DNA from: Lineus longissimus
Lineage: Eukaryota; Nemertea; Pilidiophora; Heteronemertea; Lineidae
NCBI RefSeq assembly: GCF_910592395.1
Contig: NC_088310.1
Location: 19,289,501 to 19,353,500 of the forward strand
DNA: 64,000 bases
Direction: 5' to 3'
Shown in pieces: positions 40,036-51,100 of the stretch. The notes under the pieces were generated by a model, which saw only the letters and a list, made by a program, of their open reading frames with translations, was not told the DNA's origin and did not search any database. The position numbers were made by a program, and so were the translations under genes. Numbering within the stretch: position 1 is the stretch's first letter; every line of letters starts with the position of its first letter.

Positions 40036-41672
40036 GCCAACAGCTTAGGTTTTCTCCATGGTCAACAATTCCATTTTGTAATACATTTCATTAGCCATGC
40101 AATGCTATTTATTCTACTTATATTTTCATAATTAAGACTAACCTGATCAGACCTGCTTGGCCCAGTTTTGAGCTGCCAACAGTTGGCCACGTTGCATCTT
40201 GTTGCCATGATCCTGACGAAAGTCTCCAATTTTACCCTGCTCAGGTGCTGTTTTTGAACACTTTCCAGTCTTGGACCACTCACTCCTGCGACTTTACATT
40301 TCTATGTCAACTGTACCACCACAGCCCTCCAGGCATAACAGTTCTGAGCTGTCTGTGTCAACACCTCTCTTGCTCTTGAACTTCCGTGCTCTCTGCATCA
40401 CAGGCTATAGCGTCCATCCAGCAAGTAAGGCATCGTCCCCTCCATCGTATGCCTCGAACATTCTCCAGTTGCCAATCCATCACCATCTTGGGAAGCCTCA
40501 CCTGTTCCGTTCAAGACACACTTCTTGGACCTGCAGAAGATGAACATCATCGAGTTACAAAAGGTCTTCACTAGGATCTTACCAGGAATACGAATAAACT
40601 TACCAGGAAGACAGATAGACCAGGGTTGGGTCTTTTGGGATTGATCCCTAGGTTGTACTTACCAGAACTCAACCTAGACTGGAGACGTTCAAAGACATAC
40701 ATTCAGAACCAAGGTTGTACTTATTTAGCATCAGACTATAGAGTTGGAGACGAGTGAAGATAGACATGTGGGTTGGTGCCTTTTATGACGGACTCCAAGG
40801 TTTTCCTAGGACCTGTCTATGATTGAGGACAGGCAAAGACATACAGAGTTGTGACCTTTGGTTGTCAATTCTTAATCTTAATCTTCTTTTAATGGATTCG
40901 AGGAAGAGGATGGTGAAGACAAAGCAACACTTGTGCTCAGGGGAAGAATTATAAACCTTTACAGCTGCCATTCAAACATTGAGACCTTCCTCGTACTTGT
41001 ACTGCAATTAAGAATAAACACAGCAAAGTGTAAACCTATACTGCCGAGTGTTGAAAGACGGCCGAATAGCAGTTGTCACAGTGCGACATATTTATGATTC
41101 CAACTTTAATGATATTATGTCTGTGGGCCAGAATGAAAACAAGGCTGCAATGTTAGACTATGGACATCCCTGATCAAAAGGTGTAGAACTGTCTCACTAT
41201 TGGTGAGAGTTGATGATATGCTGTTGCACATTGCATGGCATGATGGACTGCAAAGATAATCACCCAGCTGAAAACAAACTTAAGGACAAAATAGTAGGCC
41301 TGGGTCTTTTCTCATTGCCTCACAATTACCATCGAAGACTTGGTGTTTTTCCCAACGATCTGATTGTGACTTTGTCCTCATGAGACCAAAATCTCCCTCT
41401 GTTGAACTCAGTAATCATAAGGATGATTTTTTATGTCTTTCGATTTCAATACTTACTGCAGAAAATTATCACCCAGGTTGCTGAATATACGTGCTGGGCA
41501 TAGAACATCAAGAAGTTGCCATTCTCTTGGGTATTCTCATGGGCAGTGGGAGCTTTCAGTTTCATCTGTAGGACCATATGAGCGATGGTTGAACTTTTGT
41601 CCTGGAATGCGACAGTAGGGGTTAGAATCAATATGCAACATGGTTGGGACTACCGAGTACTAGATCTGTTCA
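40036..41672 (-). repeat. 1.65-kb satellite spacer, right copy 2
   Basis: Inverse of 8036-9640, the outermost full spacer copy of the right arm. Confidence 0.9.
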
Positions 41673-42163
41673 GAGGTTCTGTCTCAGAGAGAAACAGTTG
41701 CAGAACTGAACACTAGATCTGCTCCGAGGTTGTGACAATGTCCCGTCTCAGAGAGGAACAATTGAGACATAAATACTGAATCTGCTTTGAGGTGGTGACA
41801 ATGTCTTGTCTCAGAGATAAGCAGCTGTGATCTAAACACTGGATCTGCTTTGAGGTTGTGGCAGTGTCCTGTCTCAGAGATAAGCAGTTGTGAACTAAAC
41901 ACTGGATCTGCTTTGAGGTTGTGACAATATCCTGTCTCAGGGATAAGCAGTTGTGAACTAAACACTGGGTCTGCTTTGAGGTTGTGACAATGTCCTGTGT
42001 CAGAGAGAAATAGGAGGTTGGCTGGGACGATGTCCTGTCTCAGAGTCAGAGAGAAACAATTGAGACATGAATACTGGATCTGCTTTGAGGTTGTGATCAG
42101 GTCCTGTCTCAGAGATAAGCTGTTGAGAACTAAACACTGGATCTGCTTTGAGGTTGTGACACT
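41673..42163 (-). repeat. 63-bp satellite block, outer right arm
   Basis: About eight units, including the GGAGGTTGGCTGGGACGATG variant that matches the left tip at 7175-7198. The array ends abruptly within a unit at the adjacent G-run. Confidence 0.88.
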
Positions 42164-42184
42164 GGGGGGGGGGGGGGGGGGGGG
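42164..42184 (+). repeat. poly-G run (21 G) at the palindrome edge
   Basis: The run starts directly after TGTGACACT, inside a satellite unit. Unrelated sequence follows it. Confidence 0.95.
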
Positions 42185-43900
42185 AGTACGCACATCTGTT
42201 TCCTGGAAAAAGCCAACAAAGGGTTATTTTTTCTATCAAAACGACTGGCCCGCACGGGAGATCTTAATTTCCCATTTACTTAGAGCATTGCCTGCAAAAG
42301 CCCATGGAATTGCTAAATCAACCTTCTGCTGCATTTAACTTCACTTCAAACACAACATGTCTTGGCCTGAATAGGCCTGGGGGGGGGGGGGGCATGCGTA
42401 GTCGTACATGCTAGATGCCCTGGGGAAATTACTTTTTACAGCATAAATATGTAGGGCCATATGGTCCCCTCCCCCTCCTAATCACTCTTAACTGTTCAGT
42501 GGATGAGTGGTACCATTGGACAAATGTGATGAAATCTTTAAAAGTCATGCCGAAATACTGCCTGGCATGTTAGTTATTTGGTTTGCAAACATCAATTTAG
42601 GCCTTTTTTGATTTTGAATGATATCAACTAACAGGATTCAGGTCACTTTTGAAAGAGGAACTCCTTTTCTAGATTTTACGGGTTCTGAATATTCCCTCAT
42701 CAATTCACAGGCACTTCACTTCACGGCCCCCCATCCTGTCATATTCTGGCATGTCTCACAAAATCGCTAATAAAACAATTTGGTATCATTGGAAATTTCT
42801 AAAATTCACTTATGACATTGACAAGATATAGAACTACACTTCTGCAAAGTTTGATGAAAATCGCAGCATTGAATTTTTTTAAATCACGAAAATGTATGCA
42901 CACAAGCCCATCCAAGCACTGCTGTGACCCCCGTACTCAAAACACATGGTTCCCCGCGCATGCGCGTTAGACATAGAAGCAATGTATTCATTTTCGTAAT
43001 CAGTTTGAACACGATTTTTCCACCCAAAAATGGTCAAAACGTCCGCACACTTCAGTTTATTAGACGTGGAATTAAATACAGAATACAAAAACATTGCCAA
43101 CAGTGAAACTTGGTGAATCAAAGAACGTTGGATCGGTGTTTTTTTTCGGGCACAGATCAAAATCCAGGCTGCCGAAAATGCATGCTATTGCTACCGTCAA
43201 TTTTCTTTCAGCGCACCCGACCTGCAAAAAATCGTTTATATTCATTCAATATCTCAAGAAAGGTATCAAATTTGGCACATGTATGAGCTATGACATCTCT
43301 TATTTTAACTCACCATCCAAAGAACTAATTTCGTAATTTAAACGAAAAATCGAAGGATTTAAATGGAAAGTTTCGAAGCTACCGGCCACAGTCGTCGTGG
43401 TCGCAGACGATCACGATGATGTCATCACTGTGAAGCTGCAGAATAATCTTTTGACCAAAATAGAAAACCAGCATTTATCATTTTATCATCGTTATCCACG
43501 GAATTATTATTAATAATGAATTTTGTGATTGGATTCAAGGCTATTCCTTGCGTTGCTACACTTCGGATGCAGTGGATTGGCTTCGTCCTGGTCCGTCGCC
43601 CGGCAGGCCATACCAATCTCCCGGGCGCCGGGCCAAATGTACAATATACATGCGCCCGCTGAAATTGTCACATAGGCCAGGTCGAGTGAGACAGGCTTGG
43701 CAACGATGATATAATTGACGACGCTTGGAGAATAGCCTGTGGCACAGGCACGTGAAAATAAGAGCTCAATAGCCCCGTTCCCGCACTCGACTATCACGTC
43801 AAATGATAGTCATAAAGAAGTCCAGCCTTGCATGTAGGCCCACCCGGGCCGCGTCCCATCTTGCATTTAACTTTATAATAAACAAGGATAGAAAAGTCAG
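42185..43900. other. gene-free stretch with dispersed repeat remnant
   Basis: No gene is supported. A second G-run (14 G) lies at 42379-42392. The part at about 43635-43760 contains GCCCGCTGAAATT and TTGACGACGCTTGGAGAAT. It is related to 46150-46235 and 54685-54765. Confidence 0.5.
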
Positions 43901-44105
43901 AAAAGAAAAGAACACATGAGCAGGGCTAAAATTGGAGACTTTGGCCAGGATCGTGGCAACAAGATGCAACGTGGCCAACTGTTGGCAGTTCAAGACTGGA
44001 GCCAAGCAGGTCTGATCAGGTACAATAAATAGGATTGCATGGGCTATTGAAATGTAATACAAAAGGAATCTGTTGACCATGGAGAAAACCTAAACTGTTG
44101 GCATT
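43901..44105 (+). repeat. end of satellite spacer, direct copy outside palindrome
   Basis: Related to the last roughly 200 bp of the spacer before satellite (about 9440-9645), in the same orientation as the left arm. Landmarks are GTGGCAACAAGATGCAACGT and GACCATGGAGAAAACC. Confidence 0.85.
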
Positions 44106-45055
44106 GTTTAGTTGACAACTGCTTATCTCTGTGACAGGACATTGTCACAACCTCAAAGTAGATCCAGTGTTCAGTTCACAACTGCTTCTCTCCGAGACAG
44201 GACATTGTCACAACCTCAAAGCAGATCCAGTGTTCAGTTCACAACTGCTTCTCTCCGAGACAGGACATTGTCACAACCTCAAAGTAGATCCAGTGTTCAG
44301 TTCACAACTGCTTCTCTCCGAGACAGGACATTGTCACAACCTCAAAGTAGATCCAGTGTTCAGTTCACAACTGCTTCTCTCCGAGACAGGACATTGTCAC
44401 AACCTCAAAGCAGATCCAGTGTTCAGTTCACAACTGCTTCTCTCCGAGACAGGACATTGTCACAACCTCAAAGCAGATCCAGTGTTCCGTTCACAACTGC
44501 TTCTCTCCGAGACAGGACATTGCATTTTGTCACAACCTCAAAGTAGATCCAGTGTTCAGTTCACAACTGCTTCTCTCCGAGACAGGACATTGTCACAACC
44601 TCAAAGCAGATCCAGTGTTCAGTTCACAACTGCTTGTCTCCGAGACAGGACATTGTCACAACCTCAAAGTAGATCCAGTGTTCAGTTCACAACTGCTTCT
44701 CACCGAGACAGGACATTGTCACAACCTCAAAGCAGATCCAGTGTTGAGTTCACAACTGCTGATCTCTGAGACAGGACATTGTCACAACCTCAAAACATAG
44801 TTCACAACTGCTTATCCCTGAGACAGGACATTGTCACAACCTCAAAGCAGATCCAGTGTTTAGTTCTCAACTGCTTCTCTCCGAGAAACTGTTTATCTCG
44901 GAGACAGGAAGACATTGACACAACCTCAATTAAGCAGACCCATTGTTCAGTTCTGCGACTGTTTCTCTCTGGGACAGGACATTTGTGATTGTCACAACCT
45001 CAAAGCAGATCCAGTATTTATGTCTCAATTGTTTCTCTCTGAGACAGGACAGGAC
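44106..45055 (+). repeat. 63-bp satellite block outside palindrome, ~15 units
   Basis: Very regular units in the first half (44130-44780), less regular after 44790. Two different forward frames are open at once (44112-44546 and 44131-44769), a good demonstration that open frames here do not mean coding. It ends at GAGACAGGACAGGACTG. Confidence 0.93.
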
Positions 45056-45104
45056 TGTTTCCCAAACGCGTTCTCGCGTGTTCGACTCCCTCGAGAACGA
45101 GTAA

Positions 45105-46122
45105 GGTAGGAAACGTGCCCCGTTCACTGACAGTCCAGTCCGCTGATACCCCACTTACCCTACTTATGCGGGCCAATCATAATCGTTGTTTTGTACAAGC
45201 TTATTTTCAGTGCGATTCAAGAAATTAGCCGTGGGCGCCATGTTGATCAGTTGATGTTGTTTAGATAGGCCCAATAGAGGGGCGTAGCTAGCTTTTTGGT
45301 CGGGGGGGGGGGGAAAAAGCTCTCTGGGAGGGCAAAATGAAATTTTTTTGAAATGTTTCGGCCAAAATCACGGTCAAAAACACATATTTTGGTGACCTCT
45401 GGGGGGGGCATAATTTGCCCCCCGTCCCCCCCCCCCGCTAGCTACGCCCCTGCAATACGACTTGATATTTTAAGAAAATATGCTAAAGTAGCCAAAGCCT
45501 GGTTATGATATCCATCATATAGTCAACTTTTTAAAGGGACTCTATAGCCAATAACTAGGTAGGCAAGATAAAGTTACACATGTCGCCAATAGGGCCAAGG
45601 GGTCTCTCATATCTCAAAATACATCAAAATTATTCAGGCTTACCAGGAATATATAAGAAATATAATAATCATAATAATAACCCCCATTGGACCCCCAAGC
45701 TCCTGCCTATAGTCCCCCTTTAGGCAACGGTGTGCTAGGATCAGGATGACGTCACATCACAGCCACAGGAGAACAGGATTACCTCTGGCTCTATAAACGT
45801 TAGCAGTGAAAGGGTTAACCATTAGATTTTTCAATGCCATCTAAAATAATTCTCATAATATGCCTATAATAAGAAGCTCATTTGAAGATCACCAAATGCA
45901 ATTAATATCTCCCAAACGAATATTGGTAAACTAAGCTTTTTTGTTCCCATTAAATGATAGTTATCATAAATATTAACCAAATGTACATAACGTACTAAAA
46001 AAGAATACTCCAGGAGCAAACCAATAGGATTGGCCAGTCCAATCGGTCACGTGTGGGGTACCATCGAGCGGTTGACGTGTCAGCGGACTGGACTGTCAGT
46101 GCACGGGTCACGTTTCCTAACC
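45105..46122. mobile_element. ~1.0-kb element with ~45-bp TIRs
   Basis: AGGAAACGTG and CTGACAGTCCAGTCCGCTGA at the left end are matched inversely at 46076-46122 with a few mismatches. No transposase is seen in the interior. It lies directly beside the 63-bp satellite block. The outer limits are approximate. Confidence 0.65.
45284..45452. mobile_element. nested short element with AGGGGCGTAGCTAGC TIRs
   Basis: The left end AGGGGCGTAGCTAGC and right end GCTAGCTACGCCCCT are exact inverse copies. The interior is dominated by G and C runs (45302-45313 and about 45400-45437). The total is about 170 bp, MITE-like, and inserted within the larger TIR element. Confidence 0.8.
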
Positions 46123-46804
46123 TATGCCCTGTCGTCGGTCCGTCTGTCGAATGTTACATGCACCCGCTGAAATTCTGTCATAGTCAGGCTTATCAACAAT
46201 GATCATCATTGACGACGCTTGGAGAATGCTCTTCTGACCGGAGCAAACTTCCGGGAAGTTACACGAGGCATGGATAGAGGACGCAAAATAGATCCACTTT
46301 CACAACCTTGTCACAACCAGTCTTAAGGCATGAAATGTCTCTCTTATGACCATGGCCAGTTGAATTGAAGGCACACGACAATCGCAGAAAAAAGGGGATC
46401 CTGCCCTTGTGATAATGACTTCACAATTTCAGAGGCTTTTGTGTTGTCTTGTGACCAGCCTTTTATGCGATACTCTCAAGTGTCTTTTGGCATGGATGAC
46501 AGTCCAGTAGTCAGGTCTCTGATCCAGTGAAACAGGACTCGATCGACCTGGTATTGGCTCAGAAGTCAAGCCAGTCTGTGTTTCAGAAAAGTAGAAATTG
46601 CAGGGGTTGAATGCGATTCAGCTTACTGTGATGCAAAAGCAGTAGGAGTATGCAAATCCTTGCATGCTGATCTAAGGGAGAGGCAAACAAAAATGGCTCA
46701 GAAACGGAGATAATCCAAACTAGGTTCAAATCACTATCATGTGAGGAGCTGTTATGTCTTCTGTTATGTATTCTCAAGTGGAGCAGGCAAGAAAAACATG
46801 GAAA

Positions 46805-48133
46805 ACAGAAATAAAATACCAAGGTTTATTTTGACCCAAACAAATAACTACACATACATCAGTTAACAAGTTCATTCACAAGAGAACAAGTTCACAAAGG
46901 ACATATAGTTACAATGTTATCTTTTTTTCAGTCTGTCGTGATGGGCCCATTAATCATGTTTATTTTGAAATAATTCATACTAACAAAAAAAATCTTGTCA
47001 CCTCATGTTGTGTATGTGCATGACAGGTCACCCTTTTTGAATCCCCCCCCCCCCCCCGTCAAGAGCACAAATAATACAGACTTGCAACAGGCTTTAGTGC
47101 CCCCCTCTTTTCCAGGGTAAAACTTCTATTTCACACCTAAGACAAGATCGAAAGTTCAGTTGAGGTAAACATTTAACTTAAATAAAATACTTGAACATAA
47201 AATACTGTAACCTGGAAAAAATTAGCAGCTATTTTATCCTACCCCTTATCCTTTACATTTTACGTGTGTATATAATTGCAGAACGACAGGACCCGCAATG
47301 CTTAAGTGAAATTATGTGCTTGTTAACTTTGATCAGTTCGGACTACAAAATTAAATCGGTTGCAACTATTTTTCGGTAACAGTGCTGTGCAGCCTCAACA
47401 TGCAATGGCTTATCAATATGGAATAAAAATAAAGTTTGATTAGGAAAAGAATGGAAATCAATTTTGCCAGCGGTAACAGAAAGATTGGACATATTTAATT
47501 GTGATCTGGAGAAAGCAAATCCAACTGCCAACTTGGACCTTGCCCATTCTTTGGCAGTCAAAAAGAACCCAATTTTTTCTACATTGAGTGGTCAGACCCA
47601 TTAGTGTTGGCCCAACACTTCAAAATAGTCGGGGAAGACACTGCAGCTACGCCTTAGCCAAAGAACAGTATTTACATGTACAATCTTCAGTATCATGGAA
47701 TGAATTAATCTCACATCTCAGTAATAGGATAATGGTCACGACAGCAAATTATATTCTTTTGTAGGATAAAACTTCTGGACAGGTGGGAAGAATAGGTGAA
47801 GAATGTAGGATTTGGGGTTGATGTTATAAGAGGTGTTAAGAGAGACACATACCGTATTCCAGCAAGGCTGCCTGATGGCCAAAACGTTTTATTTTATTGT
47901 GCCATTTAAGCTTGGTATCCATGTCATCAAAAACAGATTAAATCTTTGAGCCCAGATTACTGTAATGATACAATTTGCAGTGATGACCGATTGTCTAAAT
48001 TTACTTCACTGACCTAGCTACAAGCAGAGGTATGATCTTCAACCATGAAAAGTCCACAGACAATGTGAATGCACAGTAACATCATGAACACAGAGCACAG
48101 GATATCAGTATGTTTTCAGATTTCAAAAGGCCT
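46805..48133 (-). other. putative 3' UTR and poly(A) signal of SR gene copy A
   Basis: Conserved with the corresponding segment of copy B and non-coding. A minus-strand AATAAA at 46825-46830 is matched by one at 55213-55218 in copy B. It is a credible poly(A) signal near the end of the transcript. The exact cleavage site and possible extra introns are not known. A C-run lies at about 47043-47057. Confidence 0.5.
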
Positions 48134-51100
48134 CTAATCGCCTCCCTTATCAGACCCATTGTCTGAATCATCGTGGCGATCTTTAGCTGGGGCAGGTGAA
48201 GCACTCTTTGACCGCGCTCTGTCCTTATCCCTGCTCTTGCTCCTGCTACGGCTTTTGCTCCTGCTATGACTCTTGCTCCTGCTACGACTCTTGCTCCTGC
48301 TATGGCTCCTATTCCTCTTGCGTGGAGATCTACTCCTGGAACGAGAGCGGCTCTTGGACTTGCTAGACCGGCCACGACCCCTACTACGACTTCTACTCCT
48401 GGATTTACTGCGACTGCGCTTCCTGCTGCGACTGCGGGATCGTGGGCTCCTGGACCTAGATCTGGACCTCCTTCTGCTTCGAGAACGGGAACGAGACCTG
48501 CAAGTAAAGACATACAATTGATTTACATCTCATAACTACAATGTCCACCTACAAGTCAACTCACTACTTGTATTAAAAGGCAGAACAAAGATCCTCATGG
48601 CTGGAGATGACCGACTTGAAATCCACAATCAACATGCCATGAAACACACCTGCTTCTACTCCTGCGTCTGCTCCTTCTCTTGTCTTCCACCAGTTTGATG
48701 GCTCTGCCGTTGATTTCAGTACCATCCAACTTTTCCAAAGCATTCTTCAGATCACTGTACGACGAGAATTCAACGGTGCTGAAAAAGTAATTGGCATGTT
48801 ACAAGATTGATTTGCAAGTACAGAACATAATCCTGATCCAACATCCAGCATCCAGTTGCTGCCCAACATGTTGTTCTGTTCGAACGATTCATTTTGAATT
48901 AAAGAATGCATTACCTCTCTTAGAGTAAACTGTCACCACTCGTCTGTGGATAACACAACTCTCTTTCAGACTTCAATACGAAAACTTACCCTTCATTGCG
49001 AACCTGCTTGTGTGCATCAGCGTAGGTGACATCGCCAGCCTGGCGCATATAGTCCTTCAGGTCCTGTTGAGGCAAACAATGAAGTAGATATGAGAACACT
49101 TGAATCAAGACAGAGGAAAAAAAGCTGCATTGATCGGGGTTCAAGCCAGTCAACACTTTATCTAAGCCCTGTGTAGTTGTGATGCTAGAAAGTAGGTTTG
49201 CATGGCTAAAACTTTGGACAATGCATACTGTGCTAACCGCCAAATTCATGCAATCGCAAAAAAACATTTCTTGGAGAAACCAAAAGGGAATTTTGTAACT
49301 GCCAAAAGATGTTTTTTTAAAGAATTTTCCGCCACTTGAAAAATAAAGAATTGCGAAAATTTGGTGGTTCACTGTACTATGTTTTGAGGTATACAAGTCA
49401 AAATATAACCGGAGAAGAACAAGTCCCATCAGTACCATCATTCAAACGGCACACACTGAGCTGGCAACTTCGACATCTGGTCTTCACTTCAGTCACATCA
49501 GGCATTGAAGGGTCGTGAATCATTCTCTCATGAACAGTCTGTTCGCCACATCGCATCCCGTCTCGATAGGGCATGTCACCGAAAGAACATGTAGGTTTGG
49601 GAACCACAGACCATGAAGAAAACAGCCTGTGGTGTAGTCAACCCAGCTTCGGATGCGAGTAGTGTAAACAAAACATTTTATACTGCGTTCAAAACAGGAA
49701 AAAAATGTCTTTAGCTTCTAAAACAAGAAACAGCTGAACAGTGACTATCATGTTCAGAGTTTAGATTGATACCTTGACCATTATGCCTGTAAAATAGTCC
49801 CAACCAATGGCATTTTATAACTGACAGAATGGCACTCTGTATATAGTCCTGTTTGAACCAGGGCAACGCCTTTCAAGACAATTTTATCCACATCTGTAGC
49901 TGGGTGACTGAGTGGTGGCCATGAATAGGCCGACCTCTGTAGAAGGGGTGCACCACATACTGTGACAACAAAACTGAACAGGTGTGAACAATTTGCTATA
50001 AAAAAATCTTTCTCATCATCTCATCAAGGTAGTTCAGTCTCATTTCAAGAATGTTTTCTTGCAAAATGTTAGCTCGAGAGATCAATTTCAAAACTTTTTA
50101 AAGACTAGTCTTTGAGAACATTTTAAAACACATATATTTCAGCTTTCCAAAATAACACTTTATGGTAATTTGTTTTCAAAAATTATGTATCAGGCATGAA
50201 ACAACTTGAAAAGATTTTGGTATGTTTTTGAGAGCTAAACTGATGGGTTCCATTCCCAGTATTACCCTGATCCTATGACACAAGTAACCTTAAGCAAACT
50301 GCACATTAATTACCTTCACGCATGTGACGACTGTTCAAGAGACTAGCCCAGAGTGAACCCAGTGGTCGCCGTCAAGCACCGGATGGTGGACCTTACATCG
50401 CTCGTTCTCAACCAGACACCATTAGCATCACTATGCGAGCCAAACAGCCACTTTCCGTAAGGAGAGTAACTGCCACTAGCAGTGAGACAGGGTACTTCTA
50501 TCGAACGCCAGTTAACTGTCACTAGCAGTGACAAGGGGTACTTCTGTCGAACGCTCGCCACCAGCAGTGACAAGGGGTACGTATAGGTATTTCTATCGAA
50601 CGCCAGTTAACTGTCACTAGCAGTGACAAGGGGTACTTCTGTCAAACGCTCGCCACCAGCAGTGACAAGGGGTATGTCTAGGTACTTCTATCCAACGCCA
50701 GTTAACTGTCACTAGCAGTGACAAGGGGTACTTCTGTCGAACGCTCGCCACCAGCAGTGACAAGGGGTACGTCTAGGTACTTCTATCCAACGCCAGTTAA
50801 CTGTCACTAGCAGTGACAAGGGGTGCTTCTGTCAAATGCCTGTCACCAGTAGTGACAAGGGGTACGTCTAGGTACTTCTATCGAACGCCAGTTAACTGCC
50901 ACTAGCAGTGACAAGGGGTGCTTCTGTCAAATGCCTGTCACCAGCAGTGACAAGGGGTACGTCTAGGTACTTCTTTTGGACCCTAGTTAACTGTCACTAG
51001 CAGTGACAAGGGGTACTTCTATATCAAATGCTTGTCACCAACAGTGACAAGGGGTACGTTTAGGTACTTCTATCGGACCCCAGCTAACTGTCACTAGCAG

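Larger units (their letters stand above)
7005..42163. repeat. giant palindrome (inverted repeat), arms ~16-18 kb
   Basis: The left arm (about 7.0-23.2 kb) recurs in reverse complement in the right arm (about 24.15-42.16 kb) with the same order of parts. From the outside inwards these are 63-bp satellite, 1.65-kb spacer, satellite, spacer, satellite, a 2-kb single-copy segment, the 1330-bp array, and 126-bp repeat sequence. Pairings read directly include 13.5-15.66 kb with 33.77-35.92 kb and 22.2-23.15 kb with 24.15-25.2 kb. Similarity is very high in most parts. The arms differ in array copy number, in an insert at about 7.2-7.86 kb on the left, and in a MITE at 24.3 kb on the right. The central spacer is roughly 0.9 kb. 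Confidence 0.92.

Noticed and set aside
7005-42163. Palindrome as a pure assembly mirror artefact
   Set aside because: The arms differ in copy number, substitutions, a left insert and a right MITE. A haplotype mis-join cannot be fully excluded without reads.
48266-48535. Plus-strand frames opposite the RS exon (also 48273-48521, 56478-56741, 56485-56727) and a second minus frame (48082-48513)
   Set aside because: Shadows of the RS-repeat codons. The frame that splices correctly to RRM2 is the RS frame.
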